Origin: AP-15 sp963736715
GTDB taxonomy: Bacteria > Pseudomonadota > Alphaproteobacteria > ATCC43930 > CGMCC-115725
Direction of reading: 5' to 3'
DNA: 64,000 bases
NCBI GenBank assembly: GCA_963736715.1
Contig: CAVTQA010000048.1
Location: forward strand, 1 to 64,000
Position numbers and translations under genes: made by a program. Positions 53,350 to 61,561 of this stretch are shown piece after piece. The notes beneath the pieces were generated by a model, which saw only the letters and a program-made list of their open reading frames with translations, was not told the origin of the DNA and ran no database searches. Positions within the stretch are counted from its first letter, which is position 1; every line of letters begins with the position of its first letter.

Positions 53350-54072
53350 ATGAAATTGCGCTTCCTGTCGGCTGGCGACCGCGCCCTCGTCGTCGAGTTT
53401 GGCGACCGCGTCGACCGGAGGCTGAGCGAGCTGGTGCTCCGCCTCGATATGATCATCCGTTCGAACTCGCCTCTTGGGATCGTCGAGACAGTCCCGACCT
53501 TTCGGTCATTGACAATCTATTACGATCCTTTGTTGACGAGCCGGGGCGAGCTGCAGCGCGCGATCGGACCCTTGCTCGATCTTGGGGACAATCCGCGCGC
53601 CAGCGCGAGGCTGTGGCATGTGCCGGTCTGCTATGAAGGCGAATTCGCCCCCGATCTGGCGGAGGTGGCGCGCCTCACCGGTCTGACCTCGGGCGACGTC
53701 GTCGCGTTGCACAGCGGCACCCGGTTCCATGTCTACATGCTCGGCTTCCTGCCGGGCTTTCCCTATATGGGCGATCTGCCGCCGCAGCTGGCATTGCCGC
53801 GGCGCGCCGACCCGCGGCTGCGCGTCCCCGCCGGATCGATCTCGATCGCCACTTCGCTGACCGCAATCTACCCCTACGAGAGCCCCGGCGGGTGGCATCT
53901 GATCGGCGCGACCCCGATCCGGATGTTCGACCCGGAGCGCCCCACACCTGCGCTCTTCGCGCCCGGCGACGCGGTGAGCTTTCAGCCGATCGATGCAGGC
54001 GCTTACGCTTCGATCCGCCACGCGGTCGAGAGCCGCAGCTACGAGGTCGAAAGCGCGCCGGTTGTCCTATGA
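53350..54072 (+). CDS. pxpB: 5-oxoprolinase subunit B (KipI-like)
   Basis: 240 residues. LRFLSAGDRALVVEFGDRVD, IVETVPTFRSLTIYYDPLLT, then the cyclophilin-like KipI core FHVYMLGFLPGFPYMGDLPP, RVPAGSISIATSLTAIYPYE and SPGGWHLIGATPIRMFDPER. It forms the ATP-dependent 5-oxoprolinase with PxpA and PxpC. Its stop overlaps the pxpC start by 4 bases (ATGA). Confidence 0.92.
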   Translation: MKLRFLSAGDRALVVEFGDRVDRRLSELVLRLDMIIRSNSPLGIVETVPTFRSLTIYYDPLLTSRGELQRAIGPLLDLGDNPRASARLWHVPVCYEGEFAPDLAEVARLTGLTSGDVVALHSGTRFHVYMLGFLPGFPYMGDLPPQLALPRRADPRLRVPAGSISIATSLTAIYPYESPGGWHLIGATPIRMFDPERPTPALFAPGDAVSFQPIDAGAYASIRHAVESRSYEVESAPVVL

Positions 54073-55103
54073 CGGCCGGTCTCAAGCTATCGGCCCCCGG
54101 TCTGCATACGACCGTGCAGGATCTCGGAAGGATCGGCTATCAGAATATAGGCGTGCCGGTTTCGGGCGCGCTCGACGGCTTCGCTCTGCGCCTCGCCAAT
54201 GCGCTGGTCGGCAATCCGCAGGACATGGCGGCACTCGAAATGCTGGTAAGCGGGCCGACCTTCGAGGTCGCCGCCGATTCCGCACGGCTCGCGCTCGTCG
54301 GGACCGGTGCCAGTCTCGGCATCCGCGGCGAGAACCCGCGGGTCGTGGCCGCGGGGCAAAGCGTGACAGTCCAGCGGGGCGACGCCGTACAAATCACGCT
54401 CGGCCGACAATCCGCGTGTTGCTATCTGGCCGCCGAGGGCGGGATCGCCGTGCCGCGCGTCCTCGGCAGCGCGTCGACCTATGTGCGCGCCGCCCTCGGC
54501 GGGCTGAACGGGCGCGCCGTACGACGGGACGATGTCATACCGTTGGCAGCTGGGTGCGCCTCCGAGCGGAACGAGCTGCGGGCGCCCGCCCTGGCTTCTG
54601 GGTCGCCGGACCAGCCGATCCGCGTCGTCGTCGGGCCACAGCACAAATATTTCAGTAAGGAGGCATTCGCGACCCTGCTCGGCGCCGAGTTCCGCGTGTC
54701 GACAGATGCCGACCGCATGGGGATGCGGCTGGATGGCCCGCTGCTGCGGCATCGGCGCGGTTGGGACATCGTCTCCGACGCGATCGCCACCGGCTCGATC
54801 CAGGTTCCCGGCTCGGGGCAGCCGATCGTGCTTCTCGCCGATCACCAGACGACCGGCGGTTACCCGAAAATTGCCACCGTGATTTCCGCCGACTTGCCGA
54901 GGCTAGGCAGGTGCCGTCCCGGTGATCCATTGCGTTTCATTTCGGTCGAGCTCGAAGCCGCCGAAGAAATGTGCCGGGAAGCAGAGCGTGAGTTCGCAAA
55001 GCTCGTCGCGGCGCTCGAGCCTGCCCCGAGTGAAATTGAGCTCGATATCGGGTCGCTCTACGGCGAGAATTTGATCAGCGGCGTCACCACGGGCTTCGAT
55101 TGA
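54069..55103 (+). CDS. pxpC: 5-oxoprolinase subunit C (biotin-dependent carboxylase-like)
   Basis: 344 residues. GLHTTVQDLGRIGYQNIGVP, VSGALDGFALRLANALVGNP, LAAEGGIAVPRVLGSASTYV, HKYFSKEAFATLLGAEFRVS and SGQPIVLLADHQTTGGYPKI are the PxpC signature. It completes the complex that converts pyroglutamate to glutamate. Starts at the ATG overlapping the pxpB stop. Convergent with the LLM gene, whose end lies 2 bases away. Confidence 0.92.
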   Translation: MTAGLKLSAPGLHTTVQDLGRIGYQNIGVPVSGALDGFALRLANALVGNPQDMAALEMLVSGPTFEVAADSARLALVGTGASLGIRGENPRVVAAGQSVTVQRGDAVQITLGRQSACCYLAAEGGIAVPRVLGSASTYVRAALGGLNGRAVRRDDVIPLAAGCASERNELRAPALASGSPDQPIRVVVGPQHKYFSKEAFATLLGAEFRVSTDADRMGMRLDGPLLRHRRGWDIVSDAIATGSIQVPGSGQPIVLLADHQTTGGYPKIATVISADLPRLGRCRPGDPLRFISVELEAAEEMCREAEREFAKLVAALEPAPSEIELDIGSLYGENLISGVTTGFD

Positions 55104-55105
55104 AG

Positions 55106-56125
55106 CTACACCTGAGCGAGGGCCATCGGCTCCTGGTCGAAGGCGGGCATGATTTCCTCGGCGAAGGTGCGCAACCCGGCGACCGAGGCGCCGGGGGCGG
55201 CGAACAGCACATTCTCGACGCCGCCGGCTTCGAGCCGCTTCAGCTGCGCGATAATCTCCTCGGGCGTGCCGAGCAGCGGCGCGTCGTCGAGGACGAACAA
55301 ATCCTCATCGTCCTTGATGTGCGCATAACGCTCGGCACCGGGGCCGCGGGCGAGGTCGCCGATGTTCTTCAGCACCTGCCGGCGAGTGACGATCGCCCGT
55401 TTACGCTCCTCCTCGTTATGCACGATCTGCAATCCGCGGGTGACGCCTACCATCATCGGGTCGTAACTCCGCCCGGCCCGTTCGCATTCGTTGCGGAAGG
55501 TGGCGACGCGCTCGATGATCAGATCGGTCGGGGCGATCTGGTCGAGCAACAGGTTGTAGCCCTCGCGTGCGGCGCGACGGATGGACTCGGCGCTGCCGGC
55601 GCCGAGCCAAAAAGGCGGATGGGGTTGCTGGATCGGGTACGGCTCGACGACGACGTTGTCGAAATGCCAGCGCTTGCCATGATGCGAGAACCGGCCCTGG
55701 GTCGTCCACGCCGTGCGAATCACGTCCATCGCCTCGTCGAACAGCTCGGTTGCCTCCTCGGGCGGGATGCAGAAGCCGGAGAATTCATAGCTCCGATAGC
55801 CCTTACCGACCCCGAAATCGAGGCGGCCATTCGACAGCAAATCGAGGGTTGCCGCCTGCTCGGCGACCAGGATCGGGTTGTGCCAGGGGAGCACCACGAC
55901 CGCGGTGCCGAGCCGGATCCGCTCGGTCCGCGCGGCCAGATAGGCCAGCAGGCTCATCGACGCCGAGACCTGGCCAAAGCCGGTGAAATGATGCTCGACC
56001 AGAAAGACGCTCGAAAAACCGAGCTTCTCGGCTTCGGCGACGTAATTGATGAAATCGTGATAGGCGGAGCTGTCGCCCGCCGGACCGCCGCGGGCGCGCG
56101 CGCCGCCGAAAAGCCCGAATTTCAT
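55106..56125 (-). CDS. LLM-class flavin-dependent oxidoreductase
   Basis: 339 residues. Luciferase-like TIM barrel: AEAEKLGFSSVFLVEHHFTG, ARTERIRLGTAVVVLPWHNP, VAEQAATLDLLSNGRLDFGV, GKGYRSYEFSGF, PHPPFWLGAGSAESIRRAAR and GTPEEIIAQLKRLEAGGVEN. Uses reduced FMN (or F420 in some) to oxidise organic substrates. AGGAGG lies 7 bases before the ATG. Could take part in the catabolic set nearby. Substrate unknown. Confidence 0.9.
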   Translation of the reverse strand: MKFGLFGGARARGGPAGDSSAYHDFINYVAEAEKLGFSSVFLVEHHFTGFGQVSASMSLLAYLAARTERIRLGTAVVVLPWHNPILVAEQAATLDLLSNGRLDFGVGKGYRSYEFSGFCIPPEEATELFDEAMDVIRTAWTTQGRFSHHGKRWHFDNVVVEPYPIQQPHPPFWLGAGSAESIRRAAREGYNLLLDQIAPTDLIIERVATFRNECERAGRSYDPMMVGVTRGLQIVHNEEERKRAIVTRRQVLKNIGDLARGPGAERYAHIKDDEDLFVLDDAPLLGTPEEIIAQLKRLEAGGVENVLFAAPGASVAGLRTFAEEIMPAFDQEPMALAQV

Positions 56126-56303
56126 GCCTCGGCCTCCTTTGGTGTCTTAGCCCGAATATATGGCGCGATCCGAGCCGGGTCGATGACGGCGGCAGGAAGG
56201 GCAATCACTACAATGTGATGGCATGGCCGATATGGTCGCAGGGGTCTGCACGGGAGACGTCGCCTACCTAATTTTGATGCGGCGCAACATCATGAGGCAG
56301 ACC

Positions 56304-56600
56304 ATGATCGATGCCATTGAACGCGAGGGCGCCTATGAGAGCGACGACCGGCAAATCGGAGGCTGGCGCGTCGTGGCCGCGGCCTGGGCGCTGCTTCTGC
56401 TCTTCCTGCTGCTGCTCGCCGGGGTCAGCGCCGTGGCATGCACACGCGCCGACTCGCATCCGCAGCGGCATCTCGCCTCGGCCGTTATTCCGCAGCACGA
56501 TCCATGCGTCGGACCCGGCGTTCCGTCCGCGCAGGGGGTCGACGGGTGCAAGACTATCCCGGTCGGCCAGAACTGGACCAGCGCCGGGACCTACTGGTGA
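56304..56600 (+). CDS. Small membrane/periplasmic hypothetical protein
   Basis: 98 residues. One strong membrane helix (VVAAAWALLLLFLLLLAGVS) and a short outside part with three Cys (ACTRADSHPQRH, HDPCVGPG, DGCKTIPVGQNWTSAGTYW). The ATG at 56304 follows GAGG by 6 bases; 56223 is an upstream alternative. Cys residues may form a disulfide. Its last 10 bases overlap the convergent gene at 56591. No family recognised. Confidence 0.5.
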   Translation: MIDAIEREGAYESDDRQIGGWRVVAAAWALLLLFLLLLAGVSAVACTRADSHPQRHLASAVIPQHDPCVGPGVPSAQGVDGCKTIPVGQNWTSAGTYW

Positions 56601-57181
56601 GGAGGCGAGGGCGAGGCGGTCGGTAGTGCCGCATTGTGCACGGCGTCCACCGCGGCGAGCTGTGCGATGATCTGGCTGCCGCTAATCGTGATCGTCTTAT
56701 CCGCACCCGATTGTGCACCAAAGGTAACCTTCAGCCCGTTAGGATTCGCGCGCAGTTCACTCTCCGGAATGTCGGCGGCAAATTCCTCCGTGTAGGAACA
56801 GCCGCCATCGCAGGTGATCTGGTGTCGGGTGATCTCGAGGACGCGTAGGGTGCGTCCGCCGCCGTCGCGCGCAGCGTCCCAGCGCCGCTCGGGGCCCGAA
56901 TAACTGTCGGACACATAAAGCTGGTGGCGGGTCTCGCCGGTCTGCCGGTCGAGGAAGCTGCGCAGACAATAAAAATTCGTTTCGGGCACGTCGAGAAACG
57001 GCGGCGCGTGCTGCGCCCTGGTGCCGATCAGGCCGACGAACCGCGATGGGATATCCCCACGCGCCGGGGCGACGGCCGCGGCGCTCGGCTGAGCGGGAGC
57101 TTCCGGCGGCGGAGCCTGGGCGCAAGCGGCGAGCGCCAATCCGAGCGAGGCGGCAAGGATGCCGCGACCGCAAGCCGTCAT
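56591..57181 (-). CDS. Putative lipoprotein
   Basis: 196 residues. Lipobox LAACAQ (Cys20) after a short hydrophobic stretch (GILAASLGLALAAC), then a Pro/Ala-rich linker and a beta-type body: TNFYCLRSFLDRQTGETRHQ, LYVSDSYSGPERRWDAARDG, RHQITCDGGCSYTEEFAADI. Two Cys in CDGGC may pair. Anchored in a membrane. Its ATG overlaps the stop of the upstream CoA transferase (ATGA), so the two are co-translated. Function unknown. Confidence 0.7.
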   Translation of the reverse strand: MTACGRGILAASLGLALAACAQAPPPEAPAQPSAAAVAPARGDIPSRFVGLIGTRAQHAPPFLDVPETNFYCLRSFLDRQTGETRHQLYVSDSYSGPERRWDAARDGGGRTLRVLEITRHQITCDGGCSYTEEFAADIPESELRANPNGLKVTFGAQSGADKTITISGSQIIAQLAAVDAVHNAALPTASPSPPHQ

Positions 57182-58314
57182 GTGGCCGGATCGACGATTT
57201 CAGGGTTGTCCTCTCCGAGCCGCGGCGCCAGCTTGGCCATTGGCGGGCGAGCACCGTCGAACGACAGCGGAAGTCCGACGAGCGAAATCGCCCCTGATTG
57301 CTGAATGATGCCGAGCGCTGCGGTCTGCGCGTCGGCTACGACCTGGTCCACTGTCCGGATCGGCCCGTTCGGGATTCCCGCCGCATCGAACCGCGCCGCC
57401 CAAACCGCAAGCGGTTGGGTCGCGAAGAGGTCCGAGAGGATCGAGATCAGCGCGGAGCGGTTGACGACCCGGTCGCCGTTGGTGCGGAAGCGCGAATCCT
57501 CGGCAAGGCCGGGCCGCCCTATCGTGTCGCACAATCGGTGGAACAGATTGTCGTTGCCGGCGGCGACCATGATATGCCCGTCGGCCGCGGCAAAGGCCTG
57601 ATAGGGAACGATCTGTTCGACACCCGAGCCGTAGCGCCGCGGCACCTCGCCATTGGCGAGATAGGCCGAGATCGGCAGAGTCATCCAGGCGAGCGTCGTC
57701 TCGTAGAGCGAGGTGTCGATGACCCTGGCGCGCCCGGTGCGCCCGCGTTCCTGCAAGGCGGCGAGAATGCCGATCACCGCCCACATTGCCGTCGCCATGT
57801 CGATGATCGAGACGGTGACGCGGACCGGCGGCCTGCCGTCTTCGCCCAACAGGCTCATCAGCCCGCCATAGGCCTGCATCATCGGGTCGTAGCCAGGACG
57901 GTCGCGCAACGGCCCGGTCGACCCGAAGGCTCCGATATTGCAATAGACGAGGCTTGGCTTCTCGGCGGTCAGCCTTTCGGCTGAGAGACCGTATCGATCG
58001 AGCGTGCCGTATTTGAGGTTGTGCATCAGCACGTCGGCGCGCTCACGGATCAGCCCGCGCAGCTTTTCGACCTGAGCCGGATCGCCGAGGTCGATCGTGA
58101 TGCCGCGCTTGGCGCGGTTGAAGGCGTGGAACGCCGTCGCTGTCCCGTCGGTGAAGGGCGGCCCCCAGCCGCGGCAGGCATCGCCCCCCTTCGGGTTCTC
58201 GACCTTGATCACCTCGGCCCCGAGCTCGCCGAGGATCATTCCGGCATAAGGCGCCGCCACACTGTGGCCGATCTCGATGACGGTAATGCCGGAGAGCGGG
58301 CGAGTGCTCGACAT
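57178..58314 (-). CDS. CaiB/BaiF CoA transferase (class III), second copy
   Basis: 378 residues. GITVIEIGHSVAAPYAGMIL, GELGAEVIKVENPKGGDACR, FNRAKRGITIDLGDPAQVEK, NIGAFGSTGPLRDRPGYDPM are class III transferase motifs. The ATG at 58314 is preceded by GGAG at about 10 bases. Middle gene of a DUF1499 / CoA transferase / lipoprotein unit on the minus strand. Probably activates a carboxylic acid for further breakdown; substrate unknown. Confidence 0.9.
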   Translation of the reverse strand: MSSTRPLSGITVIEIGHSVAAPYAGMILGELGAEVIKVENPKGGDACRGWGPPFTDGTATAFHAFNRAKRGITIDLGDPAQVEKLRGLIRERADVLMHNLKYGTLDRYGLSAERLTAEKPSLVYCNIGAFGSTGPLRDRPGYDPMMQAYGGLMSLLGEDGRPPVRVTVSIIDMATAMWAVIGILAALQERGRTGRARVIDTSLYETTLAWMTLPISAYLANGEVPRRYGSGVEQIVPYQAFAAADGHIMVAAGNDNLFHRLCDTIGRPGLAEDSRFRTNGDRVVNRSALISILSDLFATQPLAVWAARFDAAGIPNGPIRTVDQVVADAQTAALGIIQQSGAISLVGLPLSFDGARPPMAKLAPRLGEDNPEIVDPAT

Positions 58315-58340
58315 CAACGGGTTGCTCCAAGGGTTGACGG

Positions 58341-59126
58341 CTATCCCTGTGTTTCGGCAGCCGTGCGCAACGCTCCGAGATAGGCGCGAATCCGCGCGGC
58401 GTTGACCCCGAAATCGCTGCGCCCGAGACGGGATGATGAGCGGATGTCGACGCGGCTGCCCGAGCCAGCCGGGGTGATGCGGATGACGATGTCGTCGGTG
58501 AAGCCGAACCAGCGGCTCCTGTCGCTCGCTTCGATCCGGCCCGCCGTGTCGTCGGCGGCGACGATCGTCCATCCCATCCGTTGCGCCGCGTCGAGCGCGC
58601 GATTGAAAGCGACGTCGCGCGGGAGCGCCAGGCTCAGGGGCGCGATGTCCGGATAGGCCTGCCGTTGCTGCTCGGCAATCTTGGCGCCTTCATAAGCGAC
58701 CGGGTTTCCGCCGCCGGCGGTTCGCGCCGCTACGACAGCAGTGAAGGCGGGAGGGTTGTCGGGATCGGTCGTGATGTCGTGGATCGGCGGCACGGTCGTC
58801 CGCATCCGGTCGTAATGCCATGGGACATAGGCGATCAGGAGACCCGCGGCAAACGCCACGATTGCGAGAGCGATCCCCCGCCATTCGATCCGCGAGCGGG
58901 CGACGAGCAAAGCCACCGCCGAGACGGCCAGGGCCGCGATCCCGCAATAGGCTGCCCAGGGCATCAACGTTTGAAACGCGAGACGGAAATGCCACCATCC
59001 GGCGCGCCAGCCGATCGGACCGAGCACGAGCAGCACCACCGCGGCCGCGGCGAGCGCCGCGGCCAAGACCGGCAGGTGCCGCAGCGGCGATCGGCCGGCG
59101 CCGGAAGCTGTCGTTGCGAGGGTCAT
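58341..59126 (-). CDS. DUF1499 membrane protein
   Basis: 261 residues. Several N-terminal membrane helices (LPVLAAALAAAAVVLLVLGP, GIALAIVAFAAGLLIAYVPW), then the DUF1499 domain: PPIHDITTDPDNPPAFTAVV, ALDAAQRMGWTIVAADDTAG, RIEASDRSRWFGFTDDIVIR and RIRAYLGAL. AGGAG lies 7 bases before the ATG at 59126. First gene of the unit with the CoA transferase and lipoprotein. Function of DUF1499 is not established. Confidence 0.88.
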   Translation of the reverse strand: MTLATTASGAGRSPLRHLPVLAAALAAAAVVLLVLGPIGWRAGWWHFRLAFQTLMPWAAYCGIAALAVSAVALLVARSRIEWRGIALAIVAFAAGLLIAYVPWHYDRMRTTVPPIHDITTDPDNPPAFTAVVAARTAGGGNPVAYEGAKIAEQQRQAYPDIAPLSLALPRDVAFNRALDAAQRMGWTIVAADDTAGRIEASDRSRWFGFTDDIVIRITPAGSGSRVDIRSSSRLGRSDFGVNAARIRAYLGALRTAAETQG

Positions 59127-59472
59127 GGTCTTGCTCCTGCACACCAGCACGGACTGCCAATTAAAACGCGCCGCAATCCTCGGCTGTCCAGTAAATTCCC
59201 TGCGACCCGCCGTCTGCCAGGATCCCGCCGCGGCCTGCAATCAGGAATTGAATCAGCGAATCGCCGTCTGCTGCATCTGCAGCGAATCTACAGTAAAATC
59301 TCGCGCCATAATTGAACCCGTGCCTTCAATCAAGTGCTAAGGGATGGCCGCCTCGCCGGGGCGACCCGGCTTCGACGAGCTGTATACAATGCGAATTGGT
59401 CAATTTTATGGGTGACCGAAAATCACAAGCGACGAAGCCGGGCTGGTCGTTCGTCGTGGCGAAAGGGGCTTT
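59127..59472. other. Intergenic region upstream of DUF1499 unit
   Basis: 346 bases that should contain the promoter of the minus-strand DUF1499 unit. No repeat, RNA gene or terminator stands out. Confidence 0.35.
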
Positions 59473-60759
59473 CTAGCGCATATTGCCGGTGTGCCCGAGC
59501 GAGTAGCGGCCGGGCTGCGGCCATACTGTAAGACCGTGCGGTTCCAGGCCCACCGGAATGCTCTTTACCGCACCGCTCGTCGTGTCGATGTCGTAGACGA
59601 CGTTGTCGAACCGGCCGGATAGCCAGAGCTGCTTTCCGTCCACGCTGACATTGCCCATGTCGGGGCTGCCGCCGCCCGGGATCGGCCAGGTGCGCTCGAC
59701 TTTGCCGGTGGCGAAGTCGAGAACCAAGATGCTGCCTTTGCCGTGCGGCGCCCCGCGCGTCGAGTGCGAGCCGCGATTGGCGACATAGAGCTCCTTGCCG
59801 TCGCGGCTCGGGTAGAGCCCGTGCGTGCCGACCCCCGTCGGGATGAAGTCCGTCTCGGTAAAGCTGTCGCCATCGACGACGTACACGCCGTCGGCGTGCA
59901 TGTCGGCCACATAAAAGCGCGTTCCGTCGGGTGAAATGCGGATGTCCTGGGGCATTCCGCGCCTAGGAAAGCGCAGATAGCCCAGCACCTTGCGGTTCAC
60001 GAGGTCGATCTTCACCAGCCCGCCGCCGCGGAACTCGCAAGTAAAGATCGCGTACCGCCCGTCAATCGAGAAATCGGCGTGGTTGATGCCGGAGCAGTTC
60101 GGGGCCTCGATCGATTGCTCGAGCGCCATCGTCTGCGGGTCGCGAAAATCGAGGCGCTTGTGCCGCTCGGCAACAACGATCGCGGCACGCCCGTCCGGCG
60201 TAAAGTACAGGTTGTAGGGGTCGTCCACGGGAACGGCGTTGCCAGGCTTGCCGGTCTTGGGGTCGATCGGTGTCAAGCTGCCGCTGCTGCGCCGCGCGCC
60301 GTTATTGGCGACCCACAACGTTTTCAGATCCCAGGACGGGACGACATGCTGCGGACTGGCACCGACCGGAAAACGGTCGACGACGGCAAGCGTCGCCGGG
60401 TCGATGACGTACACACTGTTCGAGCGCCGGTTCGGCACATAAACACGCGACAAAACTCCGCCCACCGCCGGGCTCAATCGATCTGCCGCGGCGCCGCTAT
60501 AAAGGTTCTTCGGATCGAGAACGGCGGGCATTCCGGGCACGGTTTGCACCGGTTCGTCGGGATTGGCGCGGACCTTGCGCAACAGCCCGACACCCGGCCC
60601 CCCCGCCCGCGCGCCAATCGGAGCTGCCGAACAGAGGGAGCCACCCCGCGTTTCATCCGAGCGAGAGGGCAAGGCCGAACTGCCGGTCCAGCCACAAAGC
60701 GCGACCACTGGACCTAGCCACAGGACCATGCGGAACCAACGAACAAAGTGCCGACGCAC
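59473..60759 (-). CDS. YncE-like beta-propeller protein, exported
   Basis: 428 residues. A GTG at 60759 follows GGGAG by 6 bases. A hydrophobic N-terminus (RMVLWLGPVVALCGWTGSSA) suggests export. The body has repeated YVxN(R/N)xxxSxxVxxID blades: VYVPNRRSNSVYVIDPATLA, TLWVANNGARRSSGSLTPID, RFYVADMHADGVYVVDGDSF, ELYVANRGSHS. Propellers of this kind bind metal, quinone or protein partners. Read leftward like the creatininase gene, 22 bases upstream of it. Role unknown. Confidence 0.8.
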   Translation of the reverse strand: MRRHFVRWFRMVLWLGPVVALCGWTGSSALPSRSDETRGGSLCSAAPIGARAGGPGVGLLRKVRANPDEPVQTVPGMPAVLDPKNLYSGAAADRLSPAVGGVLSRVYVPNRRSNSVYVIDPATLAVVDRFPVGASPQHVVPSWDLKTLWVANNGARRSSGSLTPIDPKTGKPGNAVPVDDPYNLYFTPDGRAAIVVAERHKRLDFRDPQTMALEQSIEAPNCSGINHADFSIDGRYAIFTCEFRGGGLVKIDLVNRKVLGYLRFPRRGMPQDIRISPDGTRFYVADMHADGVYVVDGDSFTETDFIPTGVGTHGLYPSRDGKELYVANRGSHSTRGAPHGKGSILVLDFATGKVERTWPIPGGGSPDMGNVSVDGKQLWLSGRFDNVVYDIDTTSGAVKSIPVGLEPHGLTVWPQPGRYSLGHTGNMR

Positions 60760-60781
60760 AAAGATCTCCCGAAGGTGAATG

Positions 60782-61561
60782 TTAAGGATGGCTGGTCGCC
60801 TTTCTAATCGCGTCAACGGTCCGCGTCACGATCAGATCAACACCGAGCTGACCGAGTTCGGCGCTCGACCGACGAGGGTCGCCGTTCGCGCCGTCCCCGG
60901 GTTGCAGGCGATCGGTGCGCACCAGGTGAGGATCGACCGCTAAGGTCAGCGAGGTGTCGGCGAGGCCGGCGTGAGTCCCCACTTCCTCTTCGCGGTAACC
61001 CTTGCTCGCGAGCAACCGGCCGAATTCGCTCTCGCTCGCACGGTAATATTCCTCGACGCCGTGGACGCGGACCGCTTGCGTCGCCCATTCCTTGTTCAGC
61101 CGGTCCGCGACCGTTTTCTCGTCCTTTTGATACGAGCCGTGATCGCCGAGAAAGACGATGTCGCGGAATCCGGCGAGCTTGAAGCTGCGCGCCGCGTATT
61201 CGAGGATTTTGTCAAAGGCGTCCTCCGGCACGGTTATCGTGCCGGGAAACCTCATATGTCCGGTCGGCGGGGCGAGGGCGCCTTCCGGCACATAAGCGAT
61301 TACCGGCGCCACCAGTGCATTGCCCAGCGTGCGGGCGATCTTTTCGGACAGAATGCGCACGCGAAAATTGTGCTTGCCCAAAGCCATATGCGCGCCGTTC
61401 TGCTCGGTGCCGCCTATCGGCACAATGACCATCGTCTTGCCGGCGTGGATCTGGTCGCGCAACTCGGTCCAGGTCAGCTCCTCGAGAAACACGCTCTCCG
61501 CGGCCTGCGCGGCCGGCAGCCCGAGCAACAAAAAACACAGGCAAAGAAACGGTTTAGCCAT
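60782..61561 (-). CDS. Exported creatininase-family amidohydrolase
   Basis: 259 residues. Signal peptide (PFLCLCFLLLGLPAAQAAES). Metal site: VIVPIGGTEQNGAHMALGKH (Glu, His), DIVFLGDHGSYQKDE (Asp) and a distal VGTHAGLADTSL region. The family includes creatininase and other Zn/Mn amidohydrolases; export is unusual, though some creatininase-like proteins have leader peptides. The ATG at 61561 overlaps the ChrA stop by 8 bases, so it is coupled to that gene. Substrate unknown. Confidence 0.85.
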   Translation of the reverse strand: MAKPFLCLCFLLLGLPAAQAAESVFLEELTWTELRDQIHAGKTMVIVPIGGTEQNGAHMALGKHNFRVRILSEKIARTLGNALVAPVIAYVPEGALAPPTGHMRFPGTITVPEDAFDKILEYAARSFKLAGFRDIVFLGDHGSYQKDEKTVADRLNKEWATQAVRVHGVEEYYRASESEFGRLLASKGYREEEVGTHAGLADTSLTLAVDPHLVRTDRLQPGDGANGDPRRSSAELGQLGVDLIVTRTVDAIRKATSHP

